The position numbers and the translations under genes are program-made. The notes below the pieces were generated by a model that was not told the DNA's origin, searched no databases, and worked only from the letters and a program-made list of their open reading frames with translations. From Pinus tabuliformis (Eukaryota > Streptophyta > Pinopsida > Pinales > Pinaceae), in NCBI GenBank assembly GCA_031772625.1, contig CM062811.1, forward strand, positions 650,196,871 through 650,260,870: a stretch of 64,000 nt of DNA. The letters are read 5' to 3'. Positions 45,607 to 56,795 of the stretch are shown in pieces. Numbering within the stretch: position 1 is the first letter of the stretch; every line of letters begins with the position of its first letter.

Positions 45607-46144
45607 TGTAGATTTTAACCCTGTACAAAAATTACCTGCAAACAAATTCTTAAAAATAGAAAATAAACAATGGTGAGAGCATAAAACATAAAATAAATAT
45701 ACATAGAGATTTTCCCGTCGATCACAAAACCGGGACTACCAGATTGATTTTTCATTATTTTCCTTTCAATGTTACAATACATATATATACATGTCAAAGC
45801 ATACATAAACCCTAATCCACTAACCCTAGATAAGAACATAACCATAGTTCCCTTGACTGGATCTACAAGATACCATGGGAAAAAAACCATGATGCCCAAA
45901 ACCATGTGCAAAACCCATGCACAAAACCATAGGTAGGTCCGCCAACCTAATATAGGGTAAAAAAAACAAATTCCCAGGAGAACCCCGTAGAGGGGGGGCT
46001 ACTTCCCCCCTCAAACCCCCTGACAGGGGGGGTTGCCGCCCCCCCTATGAACTACCTGGTGCAACGAAGGGGGGGCGATCACCCCCCTCTAACCCCCTGG
46101 CTTGGCGCGTGGGGCTAGTCAAGGAAAGAATATAACGCACAACA
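45607..46144 (-). repeat. 5' LTR of the intronic copia
   Basis: It matches 40982-41540. Its GC-rich block is at about 45965-46110, with several runs of six or more C or G. Confidence 0.85.
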
Positions 46145-46203
46145 CAATAGTATAATAGAGACCCGCTTAAGACAATCACAACTTTCTCCTCATCATCACT
46201 TAC

Positions 46204-46730
46204 AAGTGCTCCCAAACTAGTTCCCCTAACCTCTAAATCAAAGTACTGAAAAATTACTCTAGAAAATATAGTTATAGAAGAAAATCCATAGCTACAGGTT
46301 TTATAACCATCCTTTTCTTTGCAGTTTATGGATAAATTTTTCCAGCTAAACAAACTTAAATTTTGTTCTACACGAGTAAATGGACACAAAATCTTGGTGG
46401 CTTTAGGCATAAATATGAAATCCTCATAGTTTTCCATAACTATTCTAACATTATTTGGAGTTAATATTGCATTATGGGTACCTGAAATAAGCAAGACTAA
46501 AGGAAAAAAGGCATTATTGGGTACCCACGACTTCTCTCTGACTTACATTTGGCATAAGCAAACTGTAAAATCATAGAAACTTCCCCAACAATTGTCTCCA
46601 TTATGTATATAGTTTTTCCATGAAATATAATTGCATTGCTAGTTCCTGCTTCTGTGGTGATGAACCCAATGTCCTGCATGCACTTGCCTAACTTTCTAAC
46701 TATCCCCTTCCTTACTGTTCCAATAATTAT
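46204..46730 (-). pseudogene. Exons 2 and 3 of the split minus-strand gene
   Basis: Exon 2 encodes IIGTVRKGIVRKLGKCMQDI, then GFITTEAGTSNAIIFHGKTI and the rest up to FAYAK. Exon 3 begins by completing a Cys codon, then THNAILTPNNVRIVMENYED, and ends at EVRGTSLGAL. Both junctions have consensus plant splice signals and the 66-bp intron between them has a T-rich 3' end. This is the best-supported part of the gene. Confidence 0.6.
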
Positions 46731-46904
46731 CTACTAAAAAAAATTATATTTCAGCAAGCATGTTGGTAATTTGATTTAAATACATCATATATGTTAATAA
46801 GAAAAGGGAAAACACAATTTATTTTGGAGTGGGAAAAATATACATATTTGCAGAAGAAATGATCAACATGAATTTAGTAACCTTACATTCTGTAAGGGGA
46901 CACA

Positions 46905-46970
46905 CAACAGTGAGATTTGATGCTAGAAAAACATTCCATCATATAATTAAACTAACCACTACACCAAATT
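46905..46970 (-). mobile_element. Possible degenerate tRNA-like/SINE head
   Basis: The minus strand carries tggtgtagtggttag (46952-46966), a good box A, and gcatcaaatctcac (46910-46923), a box B-like word about 30 bases later. No acceptor stem or tail pairs with it, so it is not a functional tRNA. It lies in intron 1 of the split gene. Confidence 0.25.
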
Positions 46971-47010
46971 GATCCACTTAACAAGCAAAACCATTAGGCG
47001 TTGTTACTAC

Positions 47011-47106
47011 CGAAGAGAAGAAAGATGTCATTCCATCAACCTAGGGACTTCCACCCAAATCTTGTTTGTCAAGGTAGAAAATATTTAAATCCATATCGTT
47101 CCTCAT
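47011..47106 (-). pseudogene. Probable first exon of the split minus-strand gene
   Basis: From ATG at 47106 the frame reads MRNDMDLNIFYLDKQDLGGS, then P, a TAG, and VDGMTSFFSS to a donor gtagta, all in phase with exon 2. The palindrome cctcatgagg surrounds the start. The stop means this exon is either broken or not really coding. Confidence 0.35.
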
Positions 47107-47337
47107 GAGGCAAAAACAATGTGCAAGAGAGGATGCACGTTTAGCGTAAGAAAGAAAACACTAATGAGGTAACTTTCAACAATTACAGAGATAGTTTTAC
47201 TATTAATTGGGGAAAAATGTCAAATCATATACAAGCACATCTCATTTTCAAAATGTCCTACAAAAAGAAGGAAAGTTAATTGCCAAAATGAAACTAGAAG
47301 TCAAGTAATTTCCAAGAAATTGATTATACACAATCGT

Positions 47338-47344
<7 letters not shown>

Positions 47345-47397
<53 letters not shown>
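47345..47397 (+). repeat. Poly(A) tract, about 53 bases
   Basis: A pure A homopolymer. Such long tracts often mark the 3' end of a retroposed copy, but the sequence before it shows no recognised element, and assembly error in homopolymers is possible. Confidence 0.9.
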
Positions 47398-47398
<1 letters not shown>

Positions 47399-47399
47399 A

Positions 47400-47957
47400 T
47401 GAATAATAGACAACCGAATCACATTTTTTTTCATAGTGCTCTACAAATTACTTGTGTCAACCCTAGATTTATAAATGATTAAAAAATTTAAGATACAAAT
47501 TTCAATATTTTTCGAGGTTTAGTTTTTATCTCTTTATACTTATAAGTAAAGGCTTACAAGATTAATATAGATCTATTCTAGTATTTGATCGGCTGCTCAT
47601 GAACTTGACTTGACCTAAAACTAAAACTGTGTATAAAAAAAATTCACACCGAGTCACTAGAAATTCAAGGCACGTAGAAGTAATCTAAATATTGTCAATA
47701 ATTTAATCATGGATAATGAATCAATGGGACTCTTGGAGTATAATCAATAATAATAAATTATTTGTAGTAGAAGAATGTTTGGAGGCATTCCAATTGTTCA
47801 AGAAAACACAACAAATAATTTACAAGTGCACTAATGATGGTTTCTTATTTCCTAGAAAATTATCGTTATTAGGAAGTATTCACTCATTATTAACACAATT
47901 AGTGAATATATTAGTTGGTATGAGGGTTTTAGCTAAAAATTGAAAGATTTCTTAAAT
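47400..47957. other. AT-rich spacer, nothing recognised
   Basis: Short frames only. The 75-codon plus frame at 47716 has no family features and typical random composition. Confidence 0.45.
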
Positions 47958-48125
47958 ATAGCATAACGACTCTTAGTCGCTTGTTAGTTAGGCTACCATG
48001 CATCAATTGTTTATCTTAACATTGAAATATTCCTTGAAGTTAACATAATGACTCTTAGTCACTTGTTATTTATGCTACCATACATCAACTTTCTATCTTC
48101 AACTATTAGATGTCAATATTGGACA
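47958..48125. repeat. Tandem duplication, about 83-bp unit
   Basis: Two copies of cataa(c/t)gactcttagtc, (g/a)cttgtta and gctaccat(g/a)catcaa at offset 83. Confidence 0.7.
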
Positions 48126-48227
48126 TGGAGGTGGCATTAGCAAGTTGACTCTATAGTCTGGTCACAAGGATAACACATGGACCTTTTCTTGATATTTAGG
48201 TATTGTTATCATGCATTTTAAACCACC

Positions 48228-48528
48228 TTTGGCTTATGATGATTATTGATATGATGTTAATGGGATACCCTTATAATGGGTAGGGATATATGGTTCATTA
48301 CGTCTACTGTCATATTTCATTAATACCATCATCTTCTTCTTTTATGATGAAAATTTTAACTTCATAGGATAAATCACCATTGGTTTGTGGTGGTTATTGA
48401 TATGATGTTAACGAGATATCCCTATAAAGGGTAGGGATTTATGGTTGATTACCTCTAGTGCCATATTTCATTAATACCATCATCTTCTTCTTTTATGATG
48501 AAAAATTTAACTTCATAGAATAGAGAAC
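48228..48528. repeat. Tandem duplication, about 150-bp unit
   Basis: Two copies run from ttattgatatgatgttaa through gggtaggga and catatttcattaataccatc to atgatgaaaa...tttaacttcata, differing at about one base in twelve. Confidence 0.8.
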
Positions 48529-48566
48529 AATGTACTTAGCTTTATTTTAATAGGCACCAGGAGAAT

Positions 48567-49046
<480 letters not shown>

Positions 49047-49051
49047 AATTT

Positions 49052-51205
49052 TGATGGGACCAGCCCAATACTTCACGGGCTTTAGGTAATTTAATTTGAT
49101 TATGTGGTGATTGTATGATTGGTTAGACCTTTGGTTTTGATTACATGTGTGAGGAGTACACCATCAGATATTGTGGTACCATGTTAGGTGGCATTCAATT
49201 ACATAGTTATGACTGAGTACTTGCTTCGAGTTGTGTTTTTCCCACTCCTTGCTATGCCAAAGCTCTTTGCTCATCGTTCACTTGGTCATTTGTTGTTGGG
49301 CTTGCCGAGGGTTTGTTCTGCTGTGCTCTACAAGTTTGAGTATGCAGCTTTGTTGTGGGTCTGGGCGTGCCTCCTGGTGATTTTCTGTTCTGGTTCCTTG
49401 ATGTGTGCGTGGTTGCTCTTAAACCTGGTTCTTTGGGCAGGTGTGGTTTTCCCTGTCGCCGTCTGGGTAAGTGATTCTTTTGTTATTGTTTGTTTTCCTT
49501 TTGTTGTTGGTTCAACAGGTCATCGTATTCCAAGTTATGTGTTGGTATTTCTTGTTCTTGTTGGCAACTTAGTGATTGTCTTGTCTCCAGGCTCGAATCG
49601 ATGGCATTCTTTCACCCTCGGATTCAAATACAGGTAGCCCTCCATCCTTGATTCAATTTGTGGTTCTCTTTCCCCAGCTTCTAACCTTGTTCGCTCCTTT
49701 GTCTCCACAGTTAGTCAATAATCATGGGTGAAATGTTGGTCCTCGGCTCTCGCTGCAAATTCTTAGGTAAATTGAACTCAACTTTCATTATTTTCTTCTT
49801 TCCGGGCTCGGTGGTTTCACTTCCGTAACATCATATATTTCTAACACCTGGATGTCGTTTGCTGTGCAGGTATTGAGGGTTTGCGATTGGAGGTCTTAGC
49901 AATGTATGCTTCAGTTTTGTCCAGTAGGCTCTGCTTCTTGTATTTCCTTCAATCCTCATTCTGGTTTTAGTTTAGGCTTTTGGTCATGTGGGTTTATCAC
50001 CCTCGATGCTTGTCGATTGTCTCACACTGTGAGTGATGTTCTGTCACTTTGGAGGTCTGGGCTTCCACTATTTGGGATTTCTTTGACTGTAATTTTCTGT
50101 ATATGAACGCAATTTCCTTCTGAAACCCTTACTTAGGGTTTGTCATCCAAGGGTTTGTTCATCTATAGCTATGTGTGAGTCTTTGTTTGAAACCATCACC
50201 CAGGGTTCATCGTTCATGGCTTGTGCGTCTATGGCTTTATTTTGTAGTGCTACTTTGTAATTGATATAAACTTGTCTTGGCAATTTCGAAAGAGAAATTC
50301 TTCAAGAAATAAAATAAAATTTGGTTTGGTTTACCTGAATGACATGGATGTAATCATACCGTCGTGCTTTTGGTTTACTGCGAATTCCTAGCCTGAACTG
50401 CAATTATAATTCTTCAGTTTCCTTGTGATGTTTTATACGAACGTTTGTGAACGCTGTAGATGCACTGGTAATTTTGTATAACTGTCAATTTAAATGAATG
50501 GTGGAAGTTTTCGTCTGGCCGGTGGGTGCTTGGCCTGTGCCGAATATGTTTGTGTCACTCTTTGTCTATCTTCTTTGTTTGCTCCAAATGAGATATACGC
50601 CCTCGTATGGTATCTGTTCCTCTATCTAGCTATTAGGACTGGTTCTTTTTCTCACGAAAACAAAAAGAATTAAATTCGATAATCTGTGTACAATAGGTTG
50701 TCTATTCAAATGTTCATAAATTTGAAAATACAATAAAATATAGTAGGATATACAGATGGACATAATTGGTTTCTCTGTTATTGATATTATTCGAGTGCGA
50801 GAGGTATTGAACCTTGTACATGACTTTTGTTGTTCCATTTATATGTTTCTTGTTCCAGTTAATGAAACTGTACAGTTGCTTTTCAATTGTAGACTTTACA
50901 GTTACATGGTTACTAGTCATTCGGTTCTGTCCTTATGACAAGATTTTCCTTTTTGACACATTTGTCTTTTCCTTTTAAAATAACAGGACAATTATTAATT
51001 CATGATTTATTATTATAGTCAAGTAAATAACCCTAACTGACCAAACTACCTTTGACTAATTTAGAGATTAAGATAAAAGTAAAAATCCTACCTCCTACTC
51101 TATCAAACTAACATAAAAGACAAATAAAAAAAATTAACTCAACTTTTTCGACCTGGCAGAGACCGACGCCTAGTCATGGTGCCTGAGCTGGATGCTTCTG
51201 CATTA
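49052..51205 (-). repeat. 3' LTR of the chromovirus
   Basis: In plus orientation it runs tgatgggaccagccc...tgcatta. It matches 61080-63234 throughout. A 149-codon frame lies antisense to the element at 49188-49637. Confidence 0.9.
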
Positions 51206-51230
51206 GGCTCCCGGGCAAAAGAAAATCATG

Positions 51231-52500
51231 ACTCTAGTCCATGAGCTCCTCGACTAAAGAACCTGTCTGCTCAATCTGCTTGGAATCAAGCCACGAACTG
51301 TCCTCAATAGCATGGTTCTTCCACTTGACGAGGTATTGCAGATACTCCTTCCACCGAGTTCGTTTGGCCACCTGAGTGTCGAGAATGTGCTCGATCTCGG
51401 GAGGATGAACGTAAGGCATCTGTCTCATCCAAGCTTCTCCTCCATTGTGGGTATTCCGTGTAGGCTGCGTGGTTCCATCTTCTTCCTTTTCTTTTGGGTC
51501 AGCTGTGTAGGGGAACAGGTCTGCTACATTAAAGATAGGTGAAATGCCTATTCCGGGTGGAAATTGCTTTTCATAGGCATTCGCTGAAAAATTCCGGAGG
51601 ACTTTGCAGGGTCCTATCTTCTTGTACTTTAACTTATTTTATGTACCCTTAGGGAAATGTTCTTTGCGCAAATGTGTGAGGACTTCATCCCCCATGTTAA
51701 ACTATACTTCCCTTCTCTTCCAATCTGCTTGCTGTTTATACTTTAGGCTATTGTCCTACAATTTAATTTTTACCTACTCATGCAAATCTCTCATCTCGTT
51801 AGCGAAATATTCTCCATCTACGCTTCACCTTTCTTGCAGTCCAAGATCCCGCAACTCATGCACTCCATGAGGATGCATATCGTACAAGATCTGAAATGGA
51901 CTAAAACCTGTGCTGCAGTTAGGCGAGTCATTATAAGCAAACTCTGCCTGTGCAAGAACTCGATCCCACATCCGCGAATTCTCTCCAACCAAGCTTCGCA
52001 GCAGGTTTCCTAGACTCCTGTTTACAACCTTTGCTTGTCCGTCGATTTGCGAATGATAAGCAGAATTGTAACCCAGCTGTGTGTCCATTTTCTTCCAAAG
52101 GGTATGCCAAAAGTTTCCTGTAAACTTCATATCCATGTCCGTCAAGATAGACTTAGGCAACCCATGTAACCTAACAATCTCTGTGAAAAACAAGTGGGCC
52201 ACGTGTGTGGCATCACTGGTTTTTCTGCAAGGAATAAAATGCGCCATTTTTTAGAATCTGTCCACTACTACCATCACCGAGTCATAACCACGCTGTGTCT
52301 TAGGTAGACCTAAGACAAAGTCCAAGCTGACTGAGTCCCATGGTCTGCCTGGAATAGGTAACGGTGTGTACAGTCCCGTGTTTTGACTGTGACCCTTCGC
52401 CAACTGGCACACTTTAAATATGGCCACAAATCGCTGTACATCCCTCCGCATATTTGGCCAAAAGTAGAAATGATTGAGCTACTCGAGTGTCTTTTCCATG
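51231..52500 (-). mobile_element. Integrase and chromodomain parts of the chromovirus
   Basis: Zinc-binding and core integrase phrases ([74 protein letters not shown]) are followed by a C-terminal chromodomain with EYLQYLVKWKNHAIEDSSW. The integrase inserts cDNA into the genome, and chromodomains steer insertion to marked chromatin. The chromodomain places it in the chromovirus branch. Confidence 0.85.
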
Positions 52501-52577
52501 CCAAAATGTCTAGCTAGACCTCCAATATGCTTCTCCCGAATAATATTTTCTCTCATCGAGCAGTCAGGTATGCATAG

Positions 52578-53936
52578 CTATCCTCCCTTAAACAGCAGTT
52601 TCGCCTGTAGGTTGTAGTCCAACCATGGACTGTTATGTCTCACCAAGGGATTCTGACATGCCTCATAGGCCTCCTTAAAATCTGTATCAGTCTGGTATAA
52701 GTCTCTTAAGTGCTCAAAACCCAGCACTTGCACAGTGCTTTCTTGCAGAATTAAAACTCTCCTACTTAGTGCATCCGCCACCTTATTGGCCTGCCTGCTG
52801 ATATGTTTCAACACAAAGTTGAAACTCTGCAAATACTCTACCCACTTGGCATGTTTGTGGTTCAAATTGTGCTGTTGAATTACATACTGTAGTGCAGAAT
52901 TATCTGAAAACAAAACAAATTCGTTTCCTAGCAAATAATGCCTCCAGTGTTTTAATGGTTGTATAATAACATAGAACTCCTTGTCATAAGACGAATATTT
53001 CTGTTTGCTTTCATTTAATTTCTCGCTGAAGAACGCCACAGGCTTATCCTCCTGGCTGAGCATAGCTCCAATAGCCATACCACTAGCATCACATCGAACC
53101 TGAAAAAGCTTCTTGAAATCTGGCAATCCCAGGATCGGCCTCTCAATGATCTTTCTCTTTAATAGCTGGAAACTTCTCTTTGCTACATCCGTCCATCGAA
53201 AAGGTTGATTGGCCTTTTTAATGGTGTCCAACATAGGTGCACAAATTTTGCTAAAATTGCTTATGAATTTCCGGTAAAAACTCGCTAGTCCATGAAAGCT
53301 ACGTACCTTGAATAAATTTTTCGAAGATGGCCAATTAACTATCGCTGCAACCTTCTCCAGATCCATCTTCAGTTCGTTTTCCGCTATTGCAAAGCCCAAA
53401 TAAATCAATTCCTTCTGCATAAAGGTAAATTTCTTCAAGTTTATTAGCAGCTTATTTTGCTGTAATTTTTCCAGCACTTTCCATACATGTTGAAGGTGTT
53501 CTTCCCTTGTCCTGCTGAAAATTACTATGTCGTCCAGGTATACTATTACAAATTTCCCGATGTACTCTTTCAGCATCTCATTCATTAACCTCATAAATGT
53601 ACTAGGCGCATTTCTCAGTCCAAATGGCATGACCAACCATTTGTACAGTCCCTCATTCGTCTTAAAGGCTGTCTTCCATTTGTCCCCCTCTCGTATCTGG
53701 ATCTGATGATACCTGCTCTTCAAGTCTATCTTAGAGAAATATGCTGCCCTGCTTAAACAATCCATCATGTCATCCATCCGTGGCAGTGGAAACCTGTACT
53801 GGATGGTGATTTTGTTGATGGCCCTCGAATCTGTGCACATCCGCCACTCTCCTCCCTTCTTGGGAGCAAGAGCCGTTGGGACTGCGCAAGGGCTCAAACT
53901 TTTCCTTATCAATCCCTTGTCTAGCAATTCTTGCAC
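52578..53936 (-). mobile_element. Reverse transcriptase and RNase H parts of the chromovirus
   Basis: This is one open stretch of about 450 codons. RT landmarks are KGGEWRMCTDSRAINKITIQ, YHQIQIREGDKWKTAFKTNE, VMPFGLRNAPSTFMRLMNEM and the catalytic VIVYLDDIVIFSRTREEHL. RNase H follows, with FQVRCDASGMAIGAMLSQED, SSYDKEFYVIIQPLKHWRHY and a DNSAL phrase. The domain order is canonical, unlike the fossil at 9-10.5 kb. Confidence 0.9.
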
Positions 53937-55257
53937 CTACTTCCTAATCTCTTCATTGTCCTTGGGGCTCATTTGGTATGCCGCTTTGTTCGGAAAACTG
54001 GCTCCGGGTATGAAGTCAATATGATGACTTATGCTTCTTTTGGGGGGTAATTTGTCTGGCAAGTCATCCACCACTATATCCATAAATTCCTGCAGCATTT
54101 GCTGGATTTCTTTAGGTAAATCTGATACCTCTGTGTGCAACAACACTGTTCTTGCTTTCTTTACAACTGCATAACCCATCTCATTGTCCTCAACTTGTTT
54201 CAGAAACTGTTTTCTGCTAACCAACAATGCTCTTGGTTCACTTGTCCCTGTTGTCCCTTCCTCTTTGATGGGCACAAGCATATGCTTGATTCCATCCTTG
54301 ACAAACTTATAACAGTTCGTCAATCCATCGTGTACCACTTTCTTGTCGTATTGCCAAGGCCTACCTAGCAGTATAAGACATACATCCATCAGCATGATGT
54401 CACAAACGACTTTATCCTTATATATTCCTATTTGAAACTCCACCTTGCACTATTCATCCACCAACAACTGATGGCCTTTTTGCAGCCATGAGACTTTGTA
54501 AGGGGTGGGATGTTTCAAGCGCTTCAACTCCAACTTTTCCACCATCTCTACGGACACCAAATTATCGGTACTACCGCTGTCAATAATCAACTTACAACAC
54601 TTACCACGTGACTTAAAAACTATTCTAAACAAAGCCTTCCGCTGTGTTTGTTCAGTGACCTCCTTGACTGGTTTTAACAACACCTTGTGTAGCACCAGGG
54701 CTTCTCCTATCTCTGGAGCATTTTCTACTTCCTGGGGAGGTGCCACTGCTTCCTTTGGTTGTGCAACATATGCACCCCTCTGTCTAGCTTGATCTGCCTC
54801 TGGACATTCAAATGATCTGTGTCCCCATTTATGACACCTGTAGCATTGATAACCAGCCCCTCTTCCTCGGCCATTTCCCCTGCCTTGCTGGGATGACCTA
54901 CCGCCTCTCGCATTATCACCTCTGTCCGCTGATCCAGAAGCTCTGGAACTGCTACCTTCCTCATTATTATTAGCAGTCTGCCCTCTACCATATGACTGGC
55001 CTTTTCCCCTGCCGACTCCTCGTCCTCTCCAAGCATTCTGCCTTCTAGTAATTTTCTCTTCAGCTTTCATCGCACTCTGATACGCTTCTTCAGTGTTCTT
55101 TGGAGATAAAATATTGATTTCATCTAAAATTTCTAATCTTAACCCATTTACATACTTGGTTTTTCTTTCCGCGGTATCCTCTGTATATCCTACTCTTAAG
55201 TTCACTCGATAGAAATCCTCCGTGTAGTTCCTTACCGTCTCAGATTTTGTACTTGCC
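53937..55257 (-). mobile_element. gag C-terminal and protease parts of the chromovirus
   Basis: It has a gag tail with an Arg/Gly-rich linker, then the CCHC knuckle CYRCHKWGHRSFEC near 54840. The protease active-site phrase LIIDSGSTDNLVS is near 54570, and the RT-connecting stretch runs to 53937. The copia insertion lies just upstream in gag. Confidence 0.8.
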
Positions 55258-55859
55258 TGTTGTGTGTGGAGCATGATTGTTCAGAAGTCTTTGTTTAAGC
55301 TGGATGTATACCCCAGGAAGCTTGTACACCCCTCCACGCGGGGGGGTGTGGGGGGACCCATCCCTCCCAGCTGGGGGGTCCGGGGGCCAGCGGTCCCCTG
55401 GCGGGGGCTCGGGGGCAGCGCCCCCAAAGCTAAAAACAAATGTAAAATTGCCTTGTAAAAGTATAGTAATTTCTAGTCAATCTGGGTCGTTCATTAAGCA
55501 GATGATCTGACGGTAGAACTTATGTTTAGTTTAGGGTTTTTTTGCCCTAGAAGGCAACCCCTCTCTTTGTATGAGGGTATTGTATTGGAGGCTGAGATAT
55601 GGATGTGTATTCTGTGAGTGAGAAACTGAGAGGTGAGACTGTGAGAGAAAACAGAGGATATTACAGCGGATTTGCTGTAGGTTGTGTCTCTTCATTTTGC
55701 TGGATAATAGAAAGGAAGGACTGGCTGTTTGGGGTGGATGTAGCCCAAACTGGGTGAACCACATATATCTGTGTCTCTCTTGTTTTGTGCGTTTTCTGTG
55801 TTTATATTTCTGCAATATTTTATGTGTTCCATTGCTCCATAATATATAATTTTCTAACA
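55258..55859 (+). repeat. 5' LTR of the nested copia
   Basis: It runs tgttgtgtgtgg...ttttctaaca. It has a GC block with many G-runs at about 55322-55435. Confidence 0.95.
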
Positions 55860-55934
55860 ACTGGTATCAGAGCCGAAGGTCTATTTGGCTGATAAACTCA
55901 CAGGAAAGAAGGGTTCCTGGTTCGAGTGGGAGCA

Positions 55935-56795
55935 ATGGCGGAAGATGGTAAGTTTAGGGTCGAGAAATTTAATGGCCAAAACTTCTCGCTGTGGAAGATG
56001 CAGATGGAAGATTATCTGTATCAGAAAGATCTATACCTACCATTGGGCGAAAAAACAAAGATGCCGACGGGTATGAAAGACGAAGAATGGAACCTTCTCG
56101 ATAGAAAGGCACTCAGAACAATACGGTTGTGCCTTGCTGCGTCAGTCACCTTCAACATTTCGAAGGAAACCACGACAGAGGGTTTGATGCAGACGTTGTC
56201 GAAACTATATGAAAAACCCTCGGCCTCAAACAAGGTATTTCTTATGAAACGGTTATTTAATATGAATATGTCGGAAGGTGGATCTGTTGCAAACCATTTA
56301 AATGATTTTAATACAGTTACAAGTCAGTTAAGTTTTGTAGGGGTAAACTTTGATGATGAAGTTAGAGCTTTGTTATTCTTGTGCTCATTACCAGAAAGTT
56401 GGAATGGTTTGGTAATGGCCATTAGTAACTCCGCTTCTGGATCTAGTACTTTAAAGTTTGATGATGTTGTCGGTGCTATCCTTGGTGAGGAAATGCGACG
56501 GAAAAGCTCCGGTGAGACATCGGGAAATGCTTTGAGTGCAGAGTCTAGAGGAAGAAAAATGGAAAGAGGAAAGAGCTCAGGATATCGCAGTAAATCAAGG
56601 AAAGGCAGATCCAAGTCCAGATCGGGGATAGTGTGCTGGAAATGTGGAAAGAAAGGACGCCTAAAGAAAGACTGTAGATCTCGGAAGGGAAAAGAAGGAG
56701 ATGCACAGCAAGAAAACAATCATGAAGCAAATGTGACAGGTGAGGTGTTACAAGATGCTTTGATTCTTTCTTTCGAAAATATTACTGATTCCTAG
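55935..56795 (+). mobile_element. gag part of the nested copia
   Basis: The natural start is MAEDGKFRVEKFNGQNFSLW. Then come the gag core (MEDYLYQKDL; DRKALRTIRLCLAASV; SLPESWNGLVMAIS), a basic Ser/Arg linker and the CCHC knuckle CWKCGKKGRLKKDC near 56635-56676. This is the copia capsid and nucleocapsid layout. Confidence 0.9.

Larger units (their letters stand above)
40982..46144 (-). mobile_element. Fossil Ty1/copia element inside a host intron
   Basis: The 5' LTR is at 45607-46144 and the 3' LTR at 40982-41540 (538 and 559 bp, roughly 85-88 percent alike by eye), both starting tgttg and ending ctaca in sense. A primer site, tggtatggg, lies next to the 5' LTR (about 45594-45604). Parts in sense order are: gag (45480-44700, knuckle CWKCGKEGYFKKDC), protease (WLIDSGASFHFTRHR near 44620), integrase (44160-43700, with GKQNQVSFLSSAKR), RT (42950-42000) and RNase H (41960-41589, with ELSTTEAEYMAATH). 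It is heavily broken (more than ten breaks) and older than the copia at 55.3 kb. The flanking 5-mers are only partly alike, so a target duplication is not confirmed. Confidence 0.85.
40483..47106 (-). pseudogene. Spliced host gene of unknown function, split by a copia insertion
   Basis: Minus-strand exons are supported by frame and splice signals. Exon 1 is 47106-47011 (ATG start, donor g|gtagta). Exon 2 is 46730-46547 (acceptor after a T-run and tag, donor t|gtaagt). Exon 3 is 46481-46204 (acceptor tttcag, donor ctt|gtaagt). After the copia element (46144-40982), exon 4 is 40981-40836 (donor atg|gtaacc) and the last exon, about 40608-40483, ends in a stop. Exons 2 and 3 join in frame over exactly 154 codons. 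Exon 1 has an in-frame TAG at codon 22, and the acceptor of exon 4 is unclear next to the insertion, so the gene is probably dead or my exon 1 is wrong. Phrases such as AGTSNAIIFHGKTIYIMETI and DVCGCDEHIDWLFNGDPNAS do not match a family I can name. Confidence 0.5.

Noticed and set aside
46952-46966. Functional tRNA on the minus strand
   Set aside because: Only box A and a weak box B match, and the flanks do not pair into an acceptor stem.
47716-47943. 75-codon plus-strand frame
   Set aside because: It has no family features, its composition is random for AT-rich DNA and no regulatory context is seen.
49188-49637. A host membrane-protein gene
   Set aside because: The frame lies inside a chromovirus LTR and is duplicated in the other LTR. 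It is kept only as an observation about the LTR.
54505-54792. Plus-strand frame opposite the chromovirus gag
   Set aside because: It is a shadow of the gag/protease reading on the minus strand.
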